This document shows, piece after piece, positions 1 to 8,343 of a DNA stretch of 54,706 bases. The position numbers and the translations under genes were made by a program. Position 1 is the stretch's first letter, and each line of letters begins with the position of its first letter. Below the pieces are notes generated by a model. It ran no database searches and was not told where the DNA came from. It saw only the letters and a program-made list of their open reading frames with translations. This DNA comes from Phytohabitans sp036906915 (lineage in GTDB: Bacteria > Actinomycetota > Actinomycetes > Mycobacteriales > Micromonosporaceae): positions 1-54,706 of the forward strand of contig NZ_JBAKHX010000054.1 in assembly GCF_036906915.1 (NCBI RefSeq), given 5' to 3'.

Positions 1-146
1 CTGTCCGCCGGTCGCAAGTAGACAGTTAGCAAGATCCAGTTACACCGTTATCTTGACAGTCCCGATCGCGTTCGTTCGCCAGTGTCCGACCCGGACTTGC
101 GGACGGGTCTGGGCGTGCGGTGCGGCGGACACCAACCTTCCTTCGC

Positions 147-152
147 TAGGCT
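147..152 (+). promoter_or_regulatory. -10 box of a probable leaderless promoter
   Basis: TAGGCT fits the TANNNT -10 pattern and ends 7 bases before the ATG at 160, so transcription would begin at or next to the start codon. There is no Shine-Dalgarno sequence in front of that ATG. No good -35 box is visible. Confidence 0.35.
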
Positions 153-159
153 AAAGGCC

Positions 160-1188
160 ATGCGCCTTCTCGTGATTGGCGGTGGGTGGTTTGTCGGCCG
201 CGCGATCGTGGCGGCGGCGAACGGCGCCGGTCACGAGGTGACGGTGTTCAACCGGGGTCGTACCCCTGTCGAGCTGCCGGCAAGCGTTCGACATGTGCGT
301 GGAGATCGCGAGCGGGAGAGTGACCTGCGGCGGTTGGCAGGCGCTGGGCCCTGGGACGCGGCCATCGATGTGCCGGGGGTCGTCCCGGCGCAGGTCCGTG
401 ATGCCGCTCGGCATCTGGCGACGGTGGTCGGGCAGTACATGTTCGTGTCGACCGTGAGTGCCTATCGCGACTGGCCGGCAGTGGCGGTCAGCGAGGAGTC
501 CACGCTGCATGATGCCGCGCCTGACGCGAATCCGGATGACTGGGCATGGGGTACTGGCGTCTACGGTCCGTTGAAGGCGGGGGCGGAAGCCGCCGTTCGG
601 CGCGAGGTTGGTGTCGAGCGGGCGACGATCGTGCGGCCTGGCGTGATTCTCGGTCCGTACGAGTACGGTGGCCGGTTGACGTGGTGGCTGCGGCGAGCCG
701 TCCGTGGTGGACGCATCGTGGCACCAGGTTCGCCGCATCGTCCGATCCGCCCGGTCGACGTTCGCGACTTGGCCGCGTTCATCGTGAAGCTTGCCGAGAA
801 CGGTGTTCCTGGCGTGTTCAACGTTGCTGGTCCACCAGGTCGAGACACTTTCGGCGACTTCCTGACCGCCTGCCTCACCGCGACCGGTGACCGTGGCACG
901 GTGACATGGGTGGACGACAAATGGCTTCAGACCCACGGCGTCCGCGAATGGGTTGAGTTGCCACTATGGCGTACCGCGCCGGGTACCTGGGCGATCGACA
1001 CCGGAAGGGCGGGGGAAGCAGGGCTGTCCTGCCGCCCGCTGCGACAGACCGTGTCAGACACTTGGTCCTGGATGGCCGCTGGCGGACAACCGGTCGAGCT
1101 CGCTCGGCAGTCGATGCACGGGCTTGACCCAGAACGCGAGACTGCCCTACTCGCTGCCTGGGACGAGTTCCTCAGGAACCAGCGGTAA
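160..1188 (+). CDS. NAD-dependent epimerase/dehydratase-like (SDR) protein
   Basis: The product (342 aa) starts with a Rossmann fold: MRLLVIGGGWFVGRAI carries the GxxGxxG-like dinucleotide loop in the form GGGWFVG, followed by the acidic/basic stretch FNRGRT that often selects NADPH. A conserved-looking VSTVSAYRDW and a later VYGPLKAGAE supply the region where extended SDRs keep their Ser/Tyr/Lys triad (Y and K in YGPLK). Length and layout match extended SDR isomerase/reductases; the substrate cannot be told. I chose ATG 160 over the longer frame from 82 because the Rossmann motif begins right there and a -10 box sits just upstream. The 3' end overlaps the convergent regulator gene by 17 bases. 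Confidence 0.8.
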   Translation: MRLLVIGGGWFVGRAIVAAANGAGHEVTVFNRGRTPVELPASVRHVRGDRERESDLRRLAGAGPWDAAIDVPGVVPAQVRDAARHLATVVGQYMFVSTVSAYRDWPAVAVSEESTLHDAAPDANPDDWAWGTGVYGPLKAGAEAAVRREVGVERATIVRPGVILGPYEYGGRLTWWLRRAVRGGRIVAPGSPHRPIRPVDVRDLAAFIVKLAENGVPGVFNVAGPPGRDTFGDFLTACLTATGDRGTVTWVDDKWLQTHGVREWVELPLWRTAPGTWAIDTGRAGEAGLSCRPLRQTVSDTWSWMAAGGQPVELARQSMHGLDPERETALLAAWDEFLRNQR

Positions 1189-2542
1189 GAGCCAGCTGAC
1201 GAGAGTGGACCAGGGAACCCGACGTGAAGTCGTCTATGGCATCGGCGACATGTCGTGCTGTCGGCGAGTCGCGATAGCGCGCCTGTCCAACCGACGCGCG
1301 CAAGGTTACGAGACGTTGCGCCAGGCGCGCGGTACGTCGTTGCTGGTCGAGGGCGAGCGCGGGCGTAAGCGCTTCAGCGGCACCTTCGAGATCGTCTTGC
1401 AGGATTCGTGCGGTGGCGAGGTCCATCCACGCGCCGTACTCGACAGCCCAACGCCTCTCATCCGCTGCGAGGTGTCGGTACAGGTCGAGCGCCTCGCCTG
1501 CGGAGCGAGCGCCGCCTTGCCCGTCGCCAAGAGTGACCTGCACTGCCCCGGCGCAAAGGGCAAAGCGGGGCCGGCCAAACGCGAATTCACCGCCGATCTC
1601 GTCGGTCATCTCATCGCCGGGCCCGTTGCAGTCAGCGATCTCGGTGGCTAGTCGCAGTGCCTCTCGCGCCTTGTCTGCACCGCCCTCAACAAGCGCTGAC
1701 GCGCGGGCGCCGATCGCGTGCAGACGTACCGCCGCAGGGCCGACCGCGTAGGGAAGACCGGAGTTGACGTAACGCAGTCCCTCGCGCGGACGGCCCGACC
1801 AGAATGCGATCGTTGCCTGCACACCGCGGGCATAGGCACACAGTGCCCGGTGGTCCAGCATTTCGGCGTAGGTCCAGGCTGCGCGGCCGTGGTCTTCGGC
1901 CACGTCTCTGTATCCGAGATCGAACGCTGTTGTCGCCGCAAGGCCGCATACCTGCCCCGCGACAAGGTACAGCTCCGCGAGCTGCGCTGGTCGGCCGGTC
2001 TGGTCGAGTAGCTCGTACGTCAGGTCGCGAGTACGTATGAGCTCGGAGAGCAGCACAAGTGGTGCCGTCGACGCGTATGCGTGCGCGAGCCGGCGCACCT
2101 CGGCATGGAGTTGCTCAAGCGTGGCGCCGGCGACTCCTCCAGCGGCCGCGCTCGCTGCGTGATCCCGTGAGTCTTGCCCGGTTCGGATGACGAACTCGAC
2201 AATCGATATTGGGCCCGATGAGTGGCCCGGCTGGTGGACGGGTCGATGGCGTACTGACGGCACCTCCTGGGATCCTCCGGCGTCGGTGGGCTCGGTGTCG
2301 TCGATGTGCGCTGGCCCGACCAGTCGACCGAAGCTGTAACCCCAGAACCTTTCCGCGACACGCTGGGAGACCGGACGGGCCATGCCTACATCGCCCCTTG
2401 CCCAGCGTGCGAGCTGTCGCGGGGAAAGAGTGGCCTGTTCGCCCATCTCGCGGGCGGTCTGTTCGTACGCTCTGCAGGTCTCCTCGACCGTTCGCGGGCT
2501 TTCGCGAATGAGTCGCTGGAGAAGCGTCATGTGATGTGACAT
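1172..2542 (-). CDS. TPR-type transcriptional regulator
   Basis: This 456-residue protein begins with a divergent HTH segment (SPRQLARWARGDVGMARP, about residues 41-58), preceded by TVEETCRAYEQTAREMG. This layout is typical of the large actinomycete regulators in which an N-terminal DNA-binding segment precedes helical TPR-like repeats. The remaining roughly 350 residues are Ala/Leu-rich helices (for example LYLVAGQVCGLAATTAFDLG) consistent with TPRs. Such proteins often control secondary metabolism or development, so it may act on the nearby lanthipeptide cluster, but that is inference from position. ATG 2542 is preferred; the frame extends to 2641 with sequence that does not look coding. 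Confidence 0.75.
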   Translation of the reverse strand: MSHHMTLLQRLIRESPRTVEETCRAYEQTAREMGEQATLSPRQLARWARGDVGMARPVSQRVAERFWGYSFGRLVGPAHIDDTEPTDAGGSQEVPSVRHRPVHQPGHSSGPISIVEFVIRTGQDSRDHAASAAAGGVAGATLEQLHAEVRRLAHAYASTAPLVLLSELIRTRDLTYELLDQTGRPAQLAELYLVAGQVCGLAATTAFDLGYRDVAEDHGRAAWTYAEMLDHRALCAYARGVQATIAFWSGRPREGLRYVNSGLPYAVGPAAVRLHAIGARASALVEGGADKAREALRLATEIADCNGPGDEMTDEIGGEFAFGRPRFALCAGAVQVTLGDGQGGARSAGEALDLYRHLAADERRWAVEYGAWMDLATARILQDDLEGAAEALTPALALDQQRRTARLAQRLVTLRASVGQARYRDSPTARHVADAIDDFTSGSLVHSRQLALTAGS

Positions 2543-2996
2543 GGCCACGAAATCACGGTAAGGCAATACGACGTGGCAGCGCGACACCAGCGTGGACATC
2601 AACGTAAATGGCAGGACGATGACAGATTGCCGGCAGCCCAATGGCAGCGACAGGTGGTGGAGATGGCCACTCAGTATCCGACAGTCTTTAGGCGTCCGCC
2701 CCAGGCGGGCTAGGTCGGTACTAGAGCGGACGCCAAGTGCGTTGCGATGGGAGGCGCTCGTGATCTTGTCTCTTCACGCAAGGACAGAACGAGGCGTGTC
2801 CAACAACGCAGCCCGCTGGCCGACCTTGTGTCCCGGTGGGCGCGGACCAGACTCGTGCGACTCGGAGGGAACTGGGCGTTGGGCCTCCCGCAGCATCTAG
2901 CGTTCGGCTTCCCCTGGGTGGGTGTGCCGCCGTCCGTTCCGGCGACGGCACACCCACCCTACGCTCGCCGTCTGTCCATATTGGTCGGAACCCGCC
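2543..2996. other. Divergent intergenic region
   Basis: 454 bases lie between the divergently transcribed TPR regulator and the first DUF5753 regulator. Small frames on both strands show no recognisable protein. The only clear structure is the long inverted repeat listed at 2916-2959; promoters for both flanking genes presumably lie here. Confidence 0.5.
2916..2959 (+). promoter_or_regulatory. 14-bp perfect inverted repeat upstream of HTH gene
   Basis: GGGTGGGTGTGCCG (2916-2929) is followed, after a 16-base loop, by its exact reverse complement at 2946-2959. No T-tract follows, and the repeat ends 37 bases before the ATG at 2997. It could be an intrinsic stem-loop stopping upstream transcription, a 5'-UTR structure, or an operator for the regulators it precedes. 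Confidence 0.5.
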
Positions 2997-3833
2997 ATGG
3001 CGAGTAGAGATCAGTTGTCTTTTCGGGCGCTCCTGCTGGGGCGGCTGATGCGTGATCTGCGTGACCGGAGCGGTCTGACGATCAAGTCCGTAGCCGTGTT
3101 CCTGGGTGTGGACGTAGGCCCGGTCCGACGGTTGGAGCGCGGTGAATGGGTTCCGGCTCGCGAGCAGATGGTCGCATTGCTGGATGTTTACCGGGAGCAC
3201 GACGCGGGGCGCGACGGGCTGCTGCGCTTGGCGGAAGCGGCGTGGCCCTCCCGGTCCGAGGTGGACTTCGACGGAGCGGTTCCCGACGAGTCGTTCGCGG
3301 ATTTGCTGTGGTTGGAGTTCGAGGCCAGCGAGATCCGCTGCTACAGCCCTGCTCTAATTCCGGATCTGCTCCAGACGGCCGAGTACGCCGAGCATTTCGC
3401 TCGCACGACGCTGGGCCGATCCGTGTTGCCGGAGCAGGTCAATGCGCGGATGGAGTTGGCGGCCCAGCGCCAACAGATTTTGTGTAGACGGCGGGAGCAG
3501 ATGGTTTCGGAGTTCGTCTTGGACGAGTGCGTGTTGCGCCACCCGGTCGGCGACCCTGCGGTTTGGTCCGGTCAGCTCCAGCACCTGGCCAGGATGGCGG
3601 ACCTGCCCCACGTACAGATAGATGTCCGGCCGGCCAAAGCCGGCACCGCGCAGTCGCCGGGCGGATTCACGGTGTTCGGCCTGCGTCCGCCGAATCCGCC
3701 GTTCGTCGTGCACGTCGAGTACCTCGGCGGACGCCTGTTCCTGGAGAACGGCTACGCCACCAGCCATCTACGTGTGTTCGACCAGTTGCGAAAAGCTGCG
3801 GTCGACCTCGATACCTCGATCGTCTCCTCATAG
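2997..3833 (+). CDS. XRE-type HTH regulator, DUF5753 family
   Basis: The protein (278 aa) has an N-terminal helix-turn-helix (about residues 15-60: LLGRLMRDLRDRSGLTIKSV, then VGPVRRLERGEW). A long C-terminal DUF5753-type half follows, recognisable from YSPALIPDLLQTAEYAEHF and the closing FVVHVEYLGGRLFLEN. This combination is extremely common in actinomycetes, usually next to tiny partner proteins, and many members act as pathway or developmental regulators. It is followed 19 bases later by a paralogue, and both precede the lanthipeptide genes, so a role in controlling that cluster is likely but inferred. ATG 2997 is taken because the HTH begins a few residues on. Confidence 0.85.
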   Translation: MASRDQLSFRALLLGRLMRDLRDRSGLTIKSVAVFLGVDVGPVRRLERGEWVPAREQMVALLDVYREHDAGRDGLLRLAEAAWPSRSEVDFDGAVPDESFADLLWLEFEASEIRCYSPALIPDLLQTAEYAEHFARTTLGRSVLPEQVNARMELAAQRQQILCRRREQMVSEFVLDECVLRHPVGDPAVWSGQLQHLARMADLPHVQIDVRPAKAGTAQSPGGFTVFGLRPPNPPFVVHVEYLGGRLFLENGYATSHLRVFDQLRKAAVDLDTSIVSS

Positions 3834-3852
3834 TTCAGAAGGGTGAATTGAC

Positions 3853-4734
3853 ATGCCGACGAAACGGTCTGAGTTCGTGCAGACCATCCGGGCGCAGTTC
3901 CTGGGGCAGCGGATGCGTAAGCTTCGCGACGATCGCGGGCTGACGCTCAAGTATGTGGCCGGCTACCTGGGTGTGGAGTTCTCGACGCTCGCTCGTTACG
4001 AGCGAGCGGAGTGGCCGTTCCGCCGCGACCACGTGGCCGCCCTGTTGGACATGTACGGGGTCTACGACGACCGCGAACGCGAAGCGCTGGTCGCGTTGAG
4101 TGCGAACGCCGGCCGGGCAAACCACTGGTACCAGGACGGTCTGGAGCCGGAGGCCAAGCTGGGGCCGATGCCGGATCGGTGGTGGATCCATGACCGGGCC
4201 GAGGAGATCTGCTTCTACAGCCCGACCGTGTTGCCGGAGGTGGTGCAGACCGCCGCCTATCTGGACGAGGTGATGGCGTGTGTGCGTCCGCACAGGCCGC
4301 CATCGCCCGGCGAGCGCAGCAAACGCGCCCACGACATCAGTGTCCGGGCCAAGGCGTTGACCGGCCGGGAGGGGCCGCGGCTGCGGATGGTGGTGGACGA
4401 GGCGGTGTTGCGCCGGCCGGTCGCGGGCCGGGCGGCATTGAAGGCCCAACTGGAGCACCTGGTCAGCCTGCTTCGGACGCATCCGACCATCGACTTGCAG
4501 GTGGTGCCGGAGAAGGCGTCCGCGCACCCGGGCCTATACGGCGGGTTCACCGTCTATCGGATGCCGCAGCCGTACCCGGAGGTGGTGTTCGTCGAGTACC
4601 TGGGCGGGGCGCTGCTGGTCGAGACCGAGGGTGCGGAGGAGTACAGCAAGGCGTTCAACCATCTCGCGATGGAGGTCGCCGATAGTCCGATGGACTCGAT
4701 CGCCCTGCTCAACCACATCAAGGAAGGCCTGTGA
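3853..4734 (+). CDS. XRE-type HTH regulator, DUF5753 family (paralogue)
   Basis: This 293-residue protein is a paralogue of the preceding gene. Its HTH (FLGQRMRKLRDDRGLTLKYV, then FSTLARYERAEW) spans about residues 17-58, and the DUF5753-type half shows FYSPTVLPEVVQTAAYLDEV and VVFVEYLGGALLVETEG. AGAAGGG lies about 11 bases before the ATG. The stop codon overlaps the next small gene's ATG (TGATG), implying translational coupling. Two tandem regulators of one family ahead of one biosynthetic cluster may sense different signals or form heteromers; the sequence does not say which. Confidence 0.87.
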   Translation: MPTKRSEFVQTIRAQFLGQRMRKLRDDRGLTLKYVAGYLGVEFSTLARYERAEWPFRRDHVAALLDMYGVYDDREREALVALSANAGRANHWYQDGLEPEAKLGPMPDRWWIHDRAEEICFYSPTVLPEVVQTAAYLDEVMACVRPHRPPSPGERSKRAHDISVRAKALTGREGPRLRMVVDEAVLRRPVAGRAALKAQLEHLVSLLRTHPTIDLQVVPEKASAHPGLYGGFTVYRMPQPYPEVVFVEYLGGALLVETEGAEEYSKAFNHLAMEVADSPMDSIALLNHIKEGL

Positions 4735-4925
4735 TGAGCACACCCTCGCCGACGGCCGGCTGGCACTCGGGTCAGGTCTCGGATGTGGCGGTCACGGTCG
4801 CCGCTAGCGCGGTGGCTGCGTTCGCCGACCAGCACCAGCTCCACATTCCACCCGAGGTTCGGGAGGACCTCGCTCGCACGGTCCTGACCGCCGCCTGGGA
4901 CCACCTGAGCGGGAGTCGCGATTAG
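4734..4925 (+). CDS. Small hypothetical protein coupled to HTH regulator
   Basis: A 63-residue protein starts at the ATG that overlaps the upstream stop as TGATG. An in-frame GTG at 4731 is possible but less natural. It is Ala/Val-rich in the middle (VAVTVAASAVAAFADQH) and then has an amphipathic helix (PPEVREDLARTVLTAAWDHL). It lacks the WRKSS-type signature of the DUF397 partners that usually follow DUF5753 regulators, so I do not assign it there. Its position suggests a partner of the regulator. Confidence 0.6.
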   Translation: MSTPSPTAGWHSGQVSDVAVTVAASAVAAFADQHQLHIPPEVREDLARTVLTAAWDHLSGSRD

Positions 4926-4934
4926 ACGCAAGCT

Positions 4935-4978
4935 CCTGTCCGCCGTCGCTGCCGAGCGCAGGCGAGGCGGCGGACAGG
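4935..4978 (+). terminator. Stem-loop terminator candidate
   Basis: CCTGTCCGCCG (4935-4945) is the exact reverse complement of the bases at 4968-4978, giving an 11-bp stem with a 22-base loop. No U-tract follows, as is common for actinobacterial terminators. It starts 10 bases after the stop of the preceding small gene. Confidence 0.55.
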
Positions 4979-5018
4979 CACCACTCACGGCACGCGGACA
5001 CAGGGAGGAGGTGGCCTG

Positions 5019-5258
5019 GTGACCGTGTACGCCAGCGAACGCGTCCAGACGGCTGCCGCGCAGCAGGCGCTCGACGAGCACATCACGCTGACGGCCACCG
5101 GACGATGCCGCACATGCGACATCCCGGGCGCGTGCCTGTGGTGGGAGGCCGCCACTGCCGCGTTCGCCCAGGCCCGTCGACTGCCCCGGCGTACCAGCGG
5201 CCTGACCCGTCCCGACCTGGTCGGCGTCCGCCGCGTCGCCGTCTCGTCTCGGACCTGA
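5019..5258 (+). CDS. Small CxxC hypothetical protein
   Basis: This 79-residue protein starts at a GTG preceded by GGGAGGAGG (5002-5010), a strong ribosome-binding site. The middle has GRCRTCDIPGACLWWE, a Cys-x2-Cys...Cys cluster that could hold a metal. Similar short proteins with a GRCxxC core are frequent next to HTH regulators in actinomycetes; I do not know their role. The last 25 residues are Arg-rich and may be less constrained. Confidence 0.55.
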   Translation: MTVYASERVQTAAAQQALDEHITLTATGRCRTCDIPGACLWWEAATAAFAQARRLPRRTSGLTRPDLVGVRRVAVSSRT

Positions 5259-5309
5259 CCTCGGACGAGCGCAACACGCCGTTGAACACTTCGGGTGCCC
5301 GTTCCTACC

Positions 5310-5315
5310 TACACT
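5310..5315 (+). promoter_or_regulatory. -10 box of probable leaderless promoter
   Basis: TACACT ends 7 bases before the ATG at 5323, placing the transcript start at the start codon. A TTGAAC at 5282-5287 could act as a -35 element, with an 18-base spacer to an overlapping TACCTA (5306-5311) or 22 bases to TACACT. No Shine-Dalgarno sequence precedes the ATG. Confidence 0.4.
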
Positions 5316-5322
5316 CCGGCAA

Positions 5323-6561
5323 ATGGACACTAACGTGACTGAAAAGAACGAATTCGGCGCCGCTGATCGGCTCCGCGCCGCCCTCGTCGACCAGCTCCAA
5401 GCCTGCGGCCTCATCCGCAGCGAGGCAGGAGCACGAGCGTTTCGGGCCGTGCCCCGTCACCTGTTCACGCCCGGCGCCGCCTTGGAGCAGGCGTACGCGC
5501 CGGACGACGCGGTGGTCCTCGAACGCGATCCAAATGGCGTGGCGGTCAGCTCGGTGTCGGCGCCGGCGATCGTGGCGATGATGCTGGAGCAGGCCGGGGT
5601 CCGGCCAGGTGATCGGGTGTTGGAGATCGGCTCGGGCGGCTACAACGCCGCCCTCCTGGCCGAACTGGTCGGCCCGCACGGGCAGGTGACCACGTTGGAC
5701 ATCGACCCAGAGGTGACCGACCGGGCCATACGTTGCCTCGTGGCGGCCGGCTACGCGCAGGTGCGGGTGGTGTGCGCCGACGGCGAGTTCGGGGCACCTG
5801 ACGCCGCGCCGTTCGATGTGATCGTGGTGACGGTCGGGGCGTGGGACCTGCCGCCGGCCTGGTGGGATCAGCTCGCCGACGGTGGCAGGCTCGTGGTGCC
5901 GCTGCGGATGCGGGGTATCACCCGCTCGCTCGCGCTGGTGCCTGAGCAGGACCAGCTGACGGCCTCGAGCGTGCTGGAGTGCGGGTTCGTCGCCATGCAG
6001 GGCGCCGGCGCGGTCGATGAACGGCGGATCGCGTTGCACGGCAAGGATGTGGCCCTGCGGGTCGACAGCGACTTGGAGGTCAACGCGGCGGCGATGGCGA
6101 CCGCGTTGGACGGCCCGCGCGCGGAGGTGTGGTCGCAGGTCACTGTCGGCCGTGGGGAGGCGTTCAGCGACCTGGACCTGTGGCTGATGGCCACCCTGAC
6201 CGGCTTCTGCCTGCTCACCGCCACCCGCGACGCCGTCGACGCCGGACTGGTCACCCCCACCTGGCACCTGTCCACCCCGGCCATGGTCCAGGGTCGCTCG
6301 TTGGCGTACCGCAGCAGGCCCCAACCAGTCGACCAGCAGCGGACCATATTTGAGCACGGCGCCTACGGCCACGGCCCCGACGGCGAAGCCCTGGCCCAGC
6401 AGCTGGTCGAACAGATCCGGGTCTGGGACCGACAGCACCGCGCCGGCGCCGGAGCCCGCGTCACCGTGTTTCCGGCGGCGACACCGGACGACCGCCTTCC
6501 CACATCTCGCGCGCTGGTGATCAACAAACGACACACCAGGGTAGTGATCTCCTGGCCCTAA
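5323..6561 (+). CDS. FxLD-system PIMT-like O-methyltransferase (1)
   Basis: The protein (412 aa) resembles protein-L-isoaspartate O-methyltransferases with a C-terminal extension, the architecture of the methyltransferases that accompany FxLD lanthipeptides. An N-terminal PIMT-like segment (FRAVPRHLFTPG, residues 40-51) precedes SAM motif I, VLEIGSGGYNAAL (99-111), the acidic residue of motif II (LDID), and the later FDVIVVTVGAWDLPPAWWDQL region. The end reads HTRVVISWP, shared in style with its paralogue. Known PIMT-type enzymes in lanthipeptide clusters methylate an Asp side chain, which then collapses to a succinimide and becomes isoaspartate or stays an imide. It acts in the cytoplasm on the precursor encoded at 8344. 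Its leaderless-type promoter suggests it heads the biosynthetic transcript. Confidence 0.88.
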   Translation: MDTNVTEKNEFGAADRLRAALVDQLQACGLIRSEAGARAFRAVPRHLFTPGAALEQAYAPDDAVVLERDPNGVAVSSVSAPAIVAMMLEQAGVRPGDRVLEIGSGGYNAALLAELVGPHGQVTTLDIDPEVTDRAIRCLVAAGYAQVRVVCADGEFGAPDAAPFDVIVVTVGAWDLPPAWWDQLADGGRLVVPLRMRGITRSLALVPEQDQLTASSVLECGFVAMQGAGAVDERRIALHGKDVALRVDSDLEVNAAAMATALDGPRAEVWSQVTVGRGEAFSDLDLWLMATLTGFCLLTATRDAVDAGLVTPTWHLSTPAMVQGRSLAYRSRPQPVDQQRTIFEHGAYGHGPDGEALAQQLVEQIRVWDRQHRAGAGARVTVFPAATPDDRLPTSRALVINKRHTRVVISWP

Positions 6562-7052
6562 CCTTGCGGGCCAGCATGCCCACGATGGGAGGACAGCGGA
6601 TGGACACCGCAACCCCGGCCGCCGCCGACGAGAATGTCGACTTGGGTTTGAAGATTGGCCGACGCCGCCCCGTATCGGAAGCGTTTCCTGGAGAAGACGA
6701 TAACGACATCCGCCTTTACGACCCAGTCCACGACGGTCAGCCCAGGCAGCTGACACCTACCGGCACCAGCGTGGCCACGGCGGAAGCTTGGCCTTCGCCG
6801 GTAAGGACGTCGATCGCGGCGAAGCGACGGTGCTCGTTCACAACGTCGAAGAGCACGGCATGTGCCGAGGCTGCGCTGAGTTCTATGGGCGCCCCTGTAC
6901 CCAGCCGAATGAGAGCGATGTCGACGAGTCACCGCAGCGGACACGCAACGCGAAACTCCATGCACCAAGGAAACCGCATGGATCCATGAACGGTGGCGTC
7001 CGCACCGCTCAGTAGGACCGTACAACCGGAAACTATTACCAAAGGGATTACT
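6562..7052. other. 490-base spacer between the two methyltransferases
   Basis: Apart from the weak gene candidate at 6600-6989, this stretch holds a competing + frame (6788-7015) containing HGMCRGCAEFYGRPC, a cysteine pattern like that of small actinomycete proteins. Neither frame is clearly favoured by codon position. A broken small gene or leader region is plausible. Confidence 0.4.
6600..6989 (+). CDS. Uncertain small protein between methyltransferases
   Basis: The ATG at 6600 has a good ribosome-binding site (GGGAGGA, 6 bases upstream) and opens a 129-codon frame. The first 60 residues are polar (DENVDLGLKIGRRRPVSE) and the middle is Ser/Thr/Cys-rich (RRCSFTTSKSTACAEAALSS). The start could recall a short leader peptide, but no FxLD motif is present. 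Another frame over the second half reads more like a known small Cys protein, so a frameshift near 6720-6790 is possible. Treat the coding status as open. Confidence 0.25.
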   Translation: MDTATPAAADENVDLGLKIGRRRPVSEAFPGEDDNDIRLYDPVHDGQPRQLTPTGTSVATAEAWPSPVRTSIAAKRRCSFTTSKSTACAEAALSSMGAPVPSRMRAMSTSHRSGHATRNSMHQGNRMDP

Positions 7053-8261
7053 TTGACACTACAAATTGACGATGCAGGCGCTCTGCGTCAGGCGATGGTG
7101 GCCGTACTGCGCGACGAGGGCCTGATCACCACCGACAGCGTCGCCGCAGCCATGAATGCTGTGCCCCGGCACGCGTTCGCGCCCGGCGAGCCGCTGGAGA
7201 AGGTGTACCAGACAGACACCACCTTGGTTCCCAAAATTGACGCCGCGGGGCGTCAGACCAGCGTCGTGTCCGCCTCGCACATCCAGGCCATTCAGCTCGA
7301 ACAGGCCGGCGTGCTACCCGGGATGAGCGTGCTGGAGATCGGTTCGGGTGGATACAACGCTGCCCTGATCGCGGAGCTAGTCGGCCCAACCGGTTCGGCC
7401 ACCACCGTCGACATTGACGCCGACATCGTCGACCGCGCCCGCGTGGGCCTGAGCCGGGCGGGTTACGAGCAGGTCAATGTGGTGCTCGCTGACGCCGAGC
7501 ACGGCGTACCGCAGCATGCCCCGTACGACCGGATCATCGTCACGGTCGGCGCGTGGGACATCCCCCCTGCGTGGCTCGATCAGCTCACGCCGACCGGCCG
7601 GATCGTCGTTCCGCTGCGCTTCGCCGGAATCACTCGGCTGATCGCGTTCGATCGCAGTCCAGGCAGCCTAGCGCTGACGGCCAGCAACTACCGGCTTGGC
7701 TCCTTCGTGCCGATGCAGGGCGGTGGCGCCGCCACCGAGCAGCTCATCGCTGTCACCCCCAACATCGGCCTACGCCTCGATCAGCAAAGCACAGCCGCCT
7801 TCGACGTACCGGCGCTGCGCAAGGCACTCAATAGCCCGCCAGTCGTGAGCTGGTCAGGAACCCCGTTCGACATGCCGGACGAGCTGGAGCTGTTCCTGTT
7901 GACGAGCGGGCCGGAGCTGCCGATGCTGTACGCGGCGCAAGCCGCGGTCGATCAGGGTGTGGTCAACCGCACGGTCCGTAATGGCACCCCGGCGCTCGTG
8001 CGTGGCGGCAGCTTCGCGTACCGCATCAAGCGGGAGAACGCGCAGACCGCTAGCGGCTACGAGACCGGCGTCGTGGCCCACGGCCCGGAAGCGGAGCAGA
8101 TCGGCAGCGAACTGCTCAGCATGATCCGCAACTGGGCGAACAGCTACTTCCGGCGCGGCGCCGCGCACATCACCTACTACCCGAACACCGCCGACACCGG
8201 CCACCTGCTCGGGTGGCACGCCACCAAGCGACACGGCGTCCTCGCCGTCGCCTGGCCCTGA
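7053..8261 (+). CDS. FxLD-system PIMT-like O-methyltransferase (2)
   Basis: This 402-residue paralogue of the gene at 5323 has matching blocks throughout: NAVPRHAFAPGEPLEKVYQT, motif I VLEIGSGGYNAALIAELVGP, VDIDADIVDRA, IIVTVGAWDIPPAWLDQL, and a C-terminus in LAVAWP. The start is a TTG with AAAGGGA at the right distance; the frame is open back to 6993 but the family similarity begins at LTLQIDDAGALRQAM. It lies 82 bases upstream of the precursor gene. Two such enzymes for one visible precursor is unusual: they may act sequentially, as a heterodimer, or one may serve another peptide elsewhere. Assignment to the PIMT fold is firm; the exact product chemistry is inference. Confidence 0.87.
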   Translation: MTLQIDDAGALRQAMVAVLRDEGLITTDSVAAAMNAVPRHAFAPGEPLEKVYQTDTTLVPKIDAAGRQTSVVSASHIQAIQLEQAGVLPGMSVLEIGSGGYNAALIAELVGPTGSATTVDIDADIVDRARVGLSRAGYEQVNVVLADAEHGVPQHAPYDRIIVTVGAWDIPPAWLDQLTPTGRIVVPLRFAGITRLIAFDRSPGSLALTASNYRLGSFVPMQGGGAATEQLIAVTPNIGLRLDQQSTAAFDVPALRKALNSPPVVSWSGTPFDMPDELELFLLTSGPELPMLYAAQAAVDQGVVNRTVRNGTPALVRGGSFAYRIKRENAQTASGYETGVVAHGPEAEQIGSELLSMIRNWANSYFRRGAAHITYYPNTADTGHLLGWHATKRHGVLAVAWP

Positions 8262-8343
8262 AGACTTCGGCGCTCACCCGCTCCCCGGTCACACCGGCGA
8301 GAGCGCCGGGGAACCCATTATCCCCATCTCACGGGAGGTCTCC

